Shown: positions 55,586 through 64,000 of the stretch, one piece after another
Layout: each line of letters starts with the position of its first letter
Numbering within the stretch: the first letter of the stretch is position 1
NCBI GenBank assembly: GCA_015501585.1
Contig: JADNRY010000005.1
Location: forward strand, 186,001 to 250,000
Length of the DNA: 64,000 nucleotides
Direction of reading: 5' to 3'
Origin: Rhodocollybia butyracea
Lineage: Eukaryota > Basidiomycota > Agaricomycetes > Agaricales > Omphalotaceae
Notes under the pieces: model-generated
Database searches by the model: none
The model's input: only the letters and a program-made list of their open reading frames with translations
Told to the model about the DNA's origin: nothing
Made by a program: the position numbers and the translations under genes

Positions 55586-57536
55586 ATGGACGGAACCGTT
55601 CCCTCCACTGTTCACAGAGCAGACTTATTCTTCTCATCTACCGCACCTGCGCCGTCGATTCCCCATAGCCGGCCGCTATCTCGTTCTAGTCGCTCGTATA
55701 CTGCGAGAACTTCGAGAGCCTCTCCAAGCCCAAATCGTCCAAGAACTACATCTTCTCCCGGTCCAGATAATAGACACACTAATTCTACCCCTCCTCCTCC
55801 CCTTCCTCCTCCTCCTCCATTAAAAATCGCACCTCAATATGCTCCTGAACTTCCCGTTAAAGCTGATTTCCAAGCGGCCCTCGAGCTCTCGAAATCGGAT
55901 TCTAATAAACAGACACTATTCTTGGAGAAGCTCAGTAGCCAAGAGGAAGATGACCTTGCAAAAGCGCTCGAAGCATCAATGCGCATATCCGAGCCGTACA
56001 CTTCGTTATCTTCGCCAGGAGCCGGTCCCTCCAAGTCTTCCGCCATCCCTGATTATCACCCACGGCAAGAATCCCAATCCGTGCCATCTTCGTCCCGGCA
56101 CAGCTCCGAAGCTGTGCCGTTGGGCGGAGCTAGCAGCACTCGCCGACTTTCTAGTGCCACTGATCAACCCCTTTGGTCTTCCCTTCAGCAGAACCATGTA
56201 TCGATACTCGACGATGAAGCCCTCGCACGCCAACTGGCAGCAGAAGAAGAAAGGGAGGTAGCGCGTTGGGAAAATCCGCAGCCATCTCTAGAAGACGACG
56301 AAGCATTCGCTCGCCGATTGGCTTTGGAGGAAGAGGCAGAGGATAAACCTCCAGAAACTACTTTGGCAGCTTCTGTTGCATCTCCACTACCTCCAGCTTA
56401 TATCGATGCCGTTTCGCCGCCTCCATCCTCTAGACAGGTCACTGATTCTTCATTACCGAGGACTAACTCCTCTGCATCATCGACGTTCAGCTCTTCAGAA
56501 AATGTATCCAAGTTACCGTTCCAGCCACTGCGAGCAGGTAGTGAAGACAACATCTCCGAAAAAGCGAAGCATTCGGTCTCTTCTGCATCCCTCACCTCTC
56601 CGAAAGAACAGTCAGAGAGCGAGCAAACAGGTCCAGTTAACGTTAACCAATTTGTGGACAAAGAGTTGTTACGTGGTGTTTGTAAGTCCTCATTCTTCAC
56701 ATCCTTTACCCTTACTGGAATATCGTCGTTTAGCAATTGGATTCTATGATCCTGTTGTGCAGGATCAGCCACAGCCTATGCCAGGTGTTATGCCCAACAT
56801 TGTCAGTTTACCATATGGTAAATCCCCTCCGTTGCACCTCCAAGCCACCAGCTGGCGACACTTGCTGAAACTTATGGCAAGACTATCTGGGACACGTTTG
56901 GAACCCACCCCACAAGCTACGCAACGGGGTGTAGACCTCCATCTTCGTACAGTTATTCAGTTTGTGAGAGTGAGTACCTTCGCGATGCTACGCTAGATGA
57001 GTTTTTTTTTGCTGATCGTCGCGCGACAGCCACATTACGACTCGCCTACTTGGAGGACTGTGCTTTGGTTTACTATTGACCAGGACGCAGAACGGCCTAT
57101 ACTCCGGAGAAGTTCCACATCGAATGTGGATGGCCTTCCGTTTTCGTATTCTCAAATGAAACTCCCAGCACTCCTTCGCGACGGCTCCGACTCTCCAATA
57201 TCAAAAACCTACAATATCCCTTCCACTGCATCCGTCCCATTCCCCATTCTTCCTATTTCTTTCCCAAACCTTACACTTTATCTCCAAGCCGCACTGGATG
57301 AGTCTAGAAGGTATTTCAACGACAGTTCCAGCGGGATGCGGAAATTTGCAAAGATGTTAGAGATATGTTATCCAGATGAGTTCGATGGTGGTACGGCGCC
57401 TGCTGAAAGGAGTGGGATGAGCGGGCTATTTAAAAAGGTTATTGGGAGGGGTAGTAAATCGAGCAAAAAAGGACGTGGAGGCAACGAAGAGACATACGAT
57501 TTGGTGACACCTTTTGTCCCAGATGAATGGGGTTGA
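55586..57536 (+). CDS. Uncharacterised protein with UIM-like motifs
   Basis: About 600 residues, not assigned. The N-terminal half is Ser/Pro-rich with a poly-proline run (about 55.79-55.82 kb). Four short acidic helices resemble ubiquitin-interacting motifs: ADFQAALELSKSD, EEDDLAKALEASMRI, LDDEALARQLAAEEE and EDDEAFARRLALEEEAED. The C-terminal half looks folded: QPMPGVMPNIVSLPYGKSPP, HLQATSWRHLLKLMARLSG, YLQAALDESRRYFNDSSSG and LVTPFVPDEWG at the end, with a basic patch (KKVIGRGSKSSKKGRG). The start is unsettled. The frame is open from 55475, a plausible first exon ATG lies at 55447 (MPAAEMM, then GTAAGC), but its phase does not fit the next exon cleanly, so I give the first conserved-looking in-frame ATG. 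A ubiquitin-binding role is inference from the motifs. Confidence 0.6.
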
Positions 57537-57627
57537 TCTTGTTCTTAACTTATTATAATCCGGGTTTCTTTCAAAACTACATGTTGTCCCTTTGATCTAC
57601 CTCTAGTTACGACTCATTGTGACGAGA

Positions 57628-58930
57628 TTAGGTAGACAGATATCCATACAAGTACATACCACTGTTGTATCCCTTAATTACAATGCGTTTCGAGACAAAG
57701 CGAAAGAAGTACAGACTAATATGTACACTTTCTTTCAGTCGATATTGAACAGCAGCTGCCCCACTTGCAACGAGGACAGATTTGAAATCAGGGACAGCCA
57801 AGGTTGCGAGTATAAAGACGAGTCGCTCACGAGCCTTCACGAGCTCTTCCCAGGTCATCAGTGTACCTATTCGATTTGAAAACGATGATACACAAAACAA
57901 AGTAAAATCTGATGAGAACCGTATAGCGGTTGGCTTGAGAACAATTCGAAAACAAATCAACTGCCCGCAGATCGACTGTGCAACAAGGGGGAACAAAGAT
58001 TTAAGACGCCAAAATATTGTTCTGAGAAGTCATTGGCCAGGAGATAGGTGACCATGATCCTTCTCTGTCGCAGCGATATTCTGTTACTTCTGGAATACCA
58101 TGAGCTGGTGTGAGCAAGCGTAAGACATTGCCTTCATGTCTGATGAATGCATAACTACTTGCTGATCGTTTGGGCTTGAGCGCAGATTCGTGTTTCCAGT
58201 GATCCTTATTTGCAAAAAGTCTGATACAAGTTCGACGATTTCTATCGAAACGAACTCGAGAAAAGCGAGTAATGTTGCAAGATTTCGATGTAAAGTATTA
58301 AAAGGATGATCTGCAAACTGGGGCAGGTGATGTGGGATCACAAGGTCGGAGGCTCTGCAGTGCGAACAGACATCGTAGATGCGCCGTCGTGTTCTGTGAG
58401 CACACCAACGTTGAGGATGTCTGGATCCACATTTCGAGCATCTCTGAATTTCTCCAAGTAGAGATTGATATTAGAGATGGAGCTAGGCAGGAGTTTTGCT
58501 CGGTCCATGGTCAGCCCCACCGTTATATTAGCCCACAAATTGGACCACGATAGCGCAAGTGAATGGGAGCATACTAAATTGCTTGCCATGAGATAGGAGC
58601 GCTAGCGTAACAGTAGAAGATTTATTCGCAGGTGTGCTTGCTGAAGATGCGAAGGTTGCTAAACGGGACGCGTCACACTATTGCGTACAGGGGAGCGTAA
58701 GAAGCAAAAAATCTTTGCCCTATGGTTCTTCAGTTGGTGTAGCTGCGATTGAATACCTACGATCTGGTTACGGAGGCAAGCCGCTTCAGATTTATGATTC
58801 GAGAATGTCTTTTTCAGCTCTTCATAGCTACGGACGATCCCAAGACGATCCAATGATAGTGAAATTTCCAATCTGAAAGAAAGAGTATGAGCATTGCACC
58901 TACGCGTTGAAGGATACAGCAAGAGTAAGC
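57628..58930 (-). other. Region with scattered minus-strand coding potential, unresolved
   Basis: Three minus-strand stretches look partly protein-like. Near 58.75-58.88 kb a coiled-coil segment reads RSYEELKKTFSNHKSEAACL. Near 58.34-58.56 kb is INLYLEKFRDARNVDPDILN. Near 57.7-57.87 kb, after a plausible acceptor, is MTWEELVKARERLVFILATL. I could not join them into one protein or name a family. It may be a fast-evolving gene, a relic or chance. It lies between the 3' end of the UIM-like gene and the divergent start of THO7. Confidence 0.25.
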
Positions 58931-58969
58931 GCCCAGAAGTTAGACGTTAGGCGCTTCAAACTTGCTCTT

Positions 58970-60081
58970 ATGCCAGCTACCACAGAGAAACCGACCTCGA
59001 ATGGAAACAATAGTACTGCCTTAGTGACTGTTCCTCCACTAACACCAGAGGAAGAAGGTGAGCAAAGTTATATTATTTACTTTCATAAGCTAACAACTAA
59101 CGTAGTTCTATCTCGTAGAACAGATCGTCCATGCACGAATAACCAATGAAGAACGCCCTCTCAAACGAGTCATAAAAAGGTTTCACCAGTACGCAAACGT
59201 TGCGCATACACCTTTGGTTCCACCAGCTTCTACGAATGGATCTCCAGCGGTTGAAGACGCACGCGAGGCGTTTCTTGTCGAACTAGCGTCATTTCAGTTG
59301 CTGCTCAAGAAAAGTTCCATGATTTGTGAAGCAGAGGCACGGCAGGTTGAGGAATATCAAAGAGAAAAACATCGCATCGGTTCGTAGAACTTCCGTTCAG
59401 TAATGCAAGCTGTCTTAACTTGAACAACGTAGATCTCGAACACAACATATTACGTGGACAGATCGAACAGCTCAAAACAGCTCTAGAGGAAGCACAGATA
59501 ACTCGTCGGCGAAAGATGGAATACGACCAAATCGCTGAAAAAGTGAACACGCTTCCTAGTAGAGAAGAGTTGGAAAAGTACCTGTCTATTTCCATTTTCA
59601 GAGCAAATCCGTTGATAAATTCTTCCAAAGGACCATTGAAGGCTTAGAAAACGACATGATCACCATTCGGGACGAGCATGAAATTCAGACTCGTACAATA
59701 CAAGCTCAGAAGATGGCTTTGGATGGCATTATCTCAGATTTGGGTTCACTACGGTTCAGTGGTGGAGATCCTACGATGTCGACGGTGCCTTCTAATAGAG
59801 GAACGCCTGCTTTGGAGGCTTCCGAAAGCGCAGACGACCTCGAGCTCATACAACATACTGTGGAAACAGATACACCGTCAAAGGACGAAGAAAGGGAAGA
59901 GGGAGAAGAAGATGGCGAAGAGAAGCCAACCGACCCAGAAGTAAATGGTGATATTGAAATGGGAGAGGTTGAAGAAGATACCAAGAGTTCACGAACGAGA
60001 AAGGCGAGAGAAGAACTGGAAGAGGGAGAGGCAACAGATGCCAGTAGCGACCTTTCAGAGCCTCCAGAATCTGATATATGA
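58970..60081 (+). CDS. THO7: THO complex subunit 7
   Basis: Coiled-coil subunit of the THO/TREX complex, which couples transcription to mRNA export in the nucleus. After a short polar N-terminus (MPATTEKPTSNGNNS) and an intron, the conserved start reads IVHARITNEERPLKRVIKRF, HQYANVA. It continues FLVELASFQLLLKKSSMICE, LEHNILRGQIEQLKTALEEA, KMEYDQIAEKVNTLPSREEL and GLENDMITIRDEHEIQTRTI. The C-terminus is strongly acidic (EEREEGEEDGEEKPTDPEVN) and ends SEPPESDI at 60081. An intron from about 59579 to 59631 (GTACCT...CAAAG) is needed to keep the coiled coil in frame. Length of about 270 residues fits. Confidence 0.85.
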
Positions 60082-60103
60082 TATGATGATCTATTTTTCG
60101 TGC

Positions 60104-61578
60104 CTACTCTATCGCTCGAAAGCCTATATCAATAGTCATTAAATCCCTGGCACAAGTCACTGGTTTGCCGAATTCATTCGCTGCCAGGTTTCCTATAGCA
60201 TCCATGACCGTTTTTGCTTCCTCGTCTACATCGTCGTCTCCAGGGTATCTCGCCGAAAAGTGATTGAGAGCAAGCGACAAAGCACCTATACGTTTCGCGA
60301 ATGCTCCTGCCATTTGTGGCGTAGAGTGGCCTCGTTCCATGGCTGTTCTCTGGACGCTCTCGTACGTATCATCTTCTCGAGTATTTAAGACAGTTCCTGG
60401 AAGATGCGCATTTGTTGCCTCATGGATGAGTAGATCAGGATCTTGGGCAATAGGTATTATGGGAGATGGGTCGTAAGTATCGCCTAGAATTACCAGTTTG
60501 CGCCCTTTTCTGGGGCTAGGACCTTGTAGCACGGTACCGTCAGATAATGTGACAGATTCGCCGGCCTGCAACAAACTCATAGCAGACAAGGGCGTTTTGG
60601 TACGCTTAATATGTGGAATGTACTTTTGTGGATCAATCTTGCTTGGAACCTGGGCCTCCGTTAATGTGTACCCGACGCAAGGAACGGAATGAAATATGGG
60701 CGCGGCGCAGACTGAGATCACATTGTCCTTGTACACGTCCCACACGCCGTCGACCTGAGTGATGTTCCTCCCACGAGACTCGTATCGAAGGCGAGGTAGC
60801 GAAGTACAGTCGCCCCATCGAGGTTCGGAAGGAAAACGTAGCTCGTGTACCACGTATGGACGGCCTAAAAGGGTATGGGTGTATGTGAGAGCACTTCTGA
60901 CATACGCTCGAGTACCCAAAGGCCCGTAAATTTCGAAAGGCTTGTTATTTCGCGTGTCAGAACTCGAGTACGCGGAGCTGCCAGCATTCAACTCACCGGC
61001 TCATCGAGGTTGATTTTTTTTCTGGGATCTTCAACATCATCTGCAGTGCCTCCACCCCCATTAAGACAGCCAGCCATTAAGGGTATTAGGCCAAATATAT
61101 GATCGCCTAGAACAAGAGTTACATGTTATCTTCTAGGGAATCTAGCGAAGCCAACTGACCATGTGTATGAGTGATAAAAACTTTTTCGATCTTACCCATC
61201 TTGACACCACTCTTCTGCACCCGATGCTGCGTACCTTCACCACAATCAAAGAGCCAGACATCGCTACCGAGTCGAACCGCTAGAGATGAATGGTTTCGCG
61301 TTGAAGAAGGCATAGCTGAAGCGGTTCCGAGAAATGTGACAGTAATAGGGCTTGAGTGGATAGGGCTGCGTTCTGGAGCTTTGTGTTCTGGAGATTCCGA
61401 CATGGTATCTTGTCGTAGATCCTAGCACAAGACAAAAAAGGGTTGGATTCTCATATGACTCGAAAGCTATGTAATACTCACCAGAGGCTTGGAGCGAGGG
61501 GCATGTCGATAAAAAGAGCGGATTAAACTATGAGGGGACTTTGGAATCCATGTTAGCTTCGTCCTGGTCAAGAACATT
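60104..61578 (-). CDS. tRNase Z, short (ELAC1-like) form with possible mitochondrial start
   Basis: Metallo-beta-lactamase endonuclease that trims tRNA 3' trailers. From the ATG at 61403: SPITVTFLGTASAMPSSTRN, VWLFDCGEGTQHRVQKSGVK, the zinc motif HTHG-DHIFGL (split by an intron), then NNKPFEIYGPLGTRAYVRSA, KLVILGDTYDP, LLIHEATNAHLP, ERGHSTPQMAGAFAK and LALNHFSARYPGDD, ending DIGFRAIE. All metal-binding segments are present. Length of about 400 residues is the short class. An upstream in-frame ATG at 61578 begins MFLTRTKLTWIPKSPHSLIR, a basic amphipathic mitochondrial-type leader, joined by a clean GTGAGT...GCTAG intron. Two starts could give mitochondrial and nuclear/cytosolic forms from one gene. 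A tRNA-His gene lies 94 bases upstream, divergent. Confidence 0.9.
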
Positions 61579-61672
61579 CACCAAGTTCAAAGAGTGAGGA
61601 TTTAAATATTTATATGGCATACTTGAGTTTATAGAAACACGATATAGCATTGAGCATACAAACATTAAACAT

Positions 61673-61759
61673 GTCCCCGTCGATTAGTGGTTAGATCATC
61701 ACGTTGTGGCAAATGCGTAACAATCCGTGGAGACGCAGGCTCGACTCCTGCCAGGGACA
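61673..61759 (+). tRNA. tRNA-His(GTG) with 15-base intron
   Basis: 87 bases. D arm TCGATTAGTGGTTAGATC (box A), anticodon stem TCACG/CGTGG, loop TTGTGG with anticodon GTG, a 15-base intron before position 38, T arm GCAGGCTCGACTCCTGC (box B). The acceptor stem GTCCCCG pairs with CAGGGAC except for one C-A mismatch at 6-67. The discriminator is A. G-1 would be added after transcription, as usual for eukaryotic tRNA-His. Confidence 0.88.
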
Positions 61760-61767
61760 GAGTGAGA

Positions 61768-61774
61768 TTTTTTT
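61768..61774 (+). terminator. RNA polymerase III terminator of tRNA-His
   Basis: T7 run nine bases after the tRNA 3' end. Confidence 0.75.
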
Positions 61775-61959
61775 GTTCTTTTTCCATACACTCAAAACTG
61801 GAACCTTCAAGAAGCTATAATATGGTTGTTATAACCTACATGCATTGTGAAAATAACTACAAAATCGCCAGTATAATCTTAAGAATAAAGGATTCGGAGA
61901 CTACGGCTTCATCTAGCAGTAACAAGACTCTGAATCATGAAGAGCACGTTCTGTACAGT

Positions 61960-63830
61960 CTACGCGGCAAACACATCCCTATCTACTGTAACACCATGCG
62001 CTCGGGCCACTCTCCTCGCCCCCGCCCGGGACTTGGGTAACGGCTTGGATTCCACTCGGAGCTTAGAACGGGAAGCGAGTTTCGCTTTTGGAGGAGGAGA
62101 TCCCATCATAAAGTCAACCTCGTTATCATCTTCCTCTCCATTCATATCGTTACCAATAACAGCGAGCTTCCTGTTCCCAGTTTTCTCTGCAAAGAGGATT
62201 CTCTCCACAGGTTCAGGACATTCAGAGTCTGAAACGGGGATGTGTTTGACACGGCGTTTCGATGGACTAGCTTCCAATGCTGCTTGGGCCTCGGAACTGT
62301 AATGGGACTGTGACTGTGTGCGCATTCGCTTGCTAGGTGAGATTGGCGCGGGACTGATGATCATGTGCATAGGAGAGTCGGAGATGGGTTTGGTTTGTAA
62401 CAAGCGATGGGCATCTGGTGTGCTTAAGACCATGGCATCTGGTTTTGAAGACTGAGAAGCAGGCACATCCTTAGCTCTTGATAACGCTTTCTTCTTTGCA
62501 TCTGTGAAGGGAAGGTCAGAGATTATCAATCCTGAACTAAAAAGGAACCTACCTTTAGCTGCTTTATAGTTTTCTTTATCGCTGGCCTTGACAGCCATTT
62601 GAGCCTCGGGGTGCGCCTCTTTCGTCGCTTTGAACAAACCCAGGCCGCCAGTAAGTGTCTGTTGCACCTCCCAGTCAGTAGGGCGCATTTTCTTCCACTC
62701 TTCTACTACACGCCGTGTCCAATCGTCCGTTGCACCCTCAACGTGGTAATCAATCACATCTGCCCACTCGGCGCCAGGAGGAGTCTTGTTGACGAATACA
62801 ACCTTTCCAGCGAAAGCATTTGCCGACGAAGCTTTCGAAGCTTTGTGGGGCGAGGATGTCGAGGCCTGTGGGGAACCAGACGACTTGTGAGAATGTACCA
62901 CCTTGGCGAATTCTTTCACAAGTTTTTTGAGCCCATGTACTTTGAGGCTAGTGCCCATGATAATCAACATGTCAGGTTTGCGAGCAAGGTCGCAGCCTTG
63001 GACCACACCAATATCATCGCCAAGGGGGTGAGGTTCGTCGTAAAGAACGATTGCGGGTCGGAGAGAGCCAACGCGAAGTGCACGAGCAGAACGTGCGACA
63101 CGTGCATTAGCTGGAGATAACACGGATTAACAAAGGTTATGCTTGAGAAGAGAGTGACGTACAACGCTGAAGACATTCCGGGCAGTCGGGAGAGACACCT
63201 TTGCTAAAGAGCTCGAGGTGGGCTTCAGTGCAAGGGAATTCCGCGGAACAAGCCTGACAACGGACACGGTGGATGTCTCCGTGTAACTGAACGTTTCGAC
63301 ATTGTTTCAATGCAGGGCCCTTTCCTTTTGTCTTGCCTTTGCTTGAACTCCCTGCGTTCCCAACCAGCCCCACTCTTTCTTCTAAACCATCGATATTCTG
63401 AGTATATGACCGAAGCAGTTTGCCTCTGTCTTCGAGGATCTTTATGAAGTCGTGTGTTGGTGTAGGTATAGCCTGGTCGATTGTTTGTTTTAGCTGGGAT
63501 ATGAATGTATAGAATACAGCGGTAGATGTAGGATCGCGAAACAAAGAAGCGTCGAAAAGGTCGCGTCCTTTGAGAACGACATCTGGAAATTGAGATTTTA
63601 CGAGGTTGTATAGTCCATCTGAGGAACGAAAGTCCTGGTATAATGTTAGAAAGACCGTTTAGACTGAGAACAAAAAGACACACAGGAATTCCTGATGAAC
63701 ATGATATTCCTGCTCCTGTTACAACAACAATTTTCTTGCATTTCGCGACGGCGAGGGACAGATCACTGAGGGAGCGTCTAGTTGAAAAATCGGCTTTGCT
63801 CGCGTCCAAGTCGAGGGTGACTGGCGACAT
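61960..63830 (-). CDS. HST4: Hst3/Hst4-type sirtuin deacetylase
   Basis: NAD-dependent histone deacetylase; the Hst3/Hst4 class removes histone H3K56 acetylation in the nucleus and protects genome stability. Start 63830: MSPVTLDLDASKADF, then KIVVVTGAGISCSSGIP joined over a short intron to DFRSSDGLYNLVKSQFPDVV (NAD loop). Then FISQLKQTIDQAIPTPTHDF, SYTQNIDGLEERVGL, VQLHGDIHRVRCQACSAEFP (catalytic His and first Cys pair), CPEC (second pair), LRPAIVLYDEPHPLGDDIGV and MLIIMGTSLKVHGLKKLVKE. A long basic, Ser/Pro-rich C-terminal tail follows, with SPSKR and KRRVKH patches (likely nuclear signals), ending DRDVFAA. Three or four short introns. The VYDEPHPLGDDIG-like motif marks the Hst3/4 branch over Sir2 and Hst2. 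Confidence 0.9.
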
Positions 63831-64000
63831 TTTGTAATAGATTAGGATAGAGCTTTTGTACCTGCAGGGGATAGGAAATGGCAGAACAAGTGCAAAGAAG
63901 TACAGAGGTCAAAGCTGAGTTCAAAGCAAGTTCAAACAGTTCGCGTTTGGTTGATTTTTCACAATCACGTGGGCGCTCTCTTGGCTTTCCACTTAAATTT
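63831..64000. other. Upstream region of the sirtuin gene
   Basis: 170 bases to the window edge, presumably promoter and leader. No clear element seen. Confidence 0.35.

Noticed and set aside
59579..59655. Suspected frameshift in THO7
   Set aside because: An intron of about 53 bases (GTACCT to CAAAG) restores the coiled-coil frame exactly, so no frameshift is needed.
1..64000. CRISPR arrays, bacterial operons, phage or viral genes
   Set aside because: No regularly spaced repeats, ribosome-binding sites or phage/viral hallmark proteins; genes are spliced and eukaryotic.

Overview
The window is nuclear DNA of a filamentous basidiomycete, most likely a mushroom-forming agaricomycete. Genes are dense and broken by many short (about 50-60 nt) GT-AG introns. 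The protein set includes agaricomycete-type families: a kinase-like protein with a nuclease-like N-terminal half, a short F-box-like protein, a small secreted cysteine protein and a basidiomycete-style SLX4. Three intron-containing nuclear tRNA genes are present. No bacterial operons, CRISPR arrays or intact transposons were seen. All names come from reading translated motifs; no search was run.

Layout. 1-4.2 kb: 5' part of a secreted glutaminase A-type protein (runs off the left edge), an unresolved candidate gene, and a TXNDC9/Plp1 phosducin-like chaperone cofactor. 4.2-10.5 kb: pelota/Dom34, a CPD photolyase and the WD40 ribosome-assembly factor IPI3. 10.5-12.8 kb: a gene-poor stretch with repeats and a large palindrome. 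12.8-26 kb: housekeeping genes, mostly in divergent or convergent pairs: SLX4, importin-11/KAP120, PEX2, phenylalanyl-tRNA synthetase alpha, folylpolyglutamate synthase and a small Rev1-like BRCT protein. 26-38 kb: secreted aldose 1-epimerase, EFR3, VPS52, an uncharacterised Pro/Ser-rich protein and the CCAAT-binding subunit HAP3/NF-YB. 38-45.5 kb: a lineage-specific stretch with a small membrane protein, an F-box-like protein, two tandem tRNA-Pro genes, a four-helix MARVEL-like protein, a small secreted protein and a decayed kinase-like locus. 45.5-64 kb: RPN11, mitochondrial bS18, the large AGC kinase RIM15, a protein with UIM-like motifs, THO subunit 7, tRNase Z, tRNA-His and an Hst3/Hst4-type sirtuin.

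How the genes work together. Several serve RNA and protein quality control: pelota (stalled ribosomes), IPI3 (60S maturation), FRS2 and tRNase Z (tRNA charging and 3' processing), TXNDC9 (chaperonin cofactor) and RPN11 (proteasome deubiquitinase). Others act in genome maintenance (SLX4, photolyase, BRCT protein, sirtuin) and membrane traffic (VPS52, EFR3, PEX2). They are not an operon; the linkage looks ordinary for a fungal chromosome.

The most unusual signals are single-base frame breaks in otherwise conserved genes (two in pelota, one in RIM15, one in the kinase-like gene). These may be sequencing errors. The kinase-like locus also carries in-frame TGA codons that look like CpG decay. I did not find a convincing new multi-gene system.
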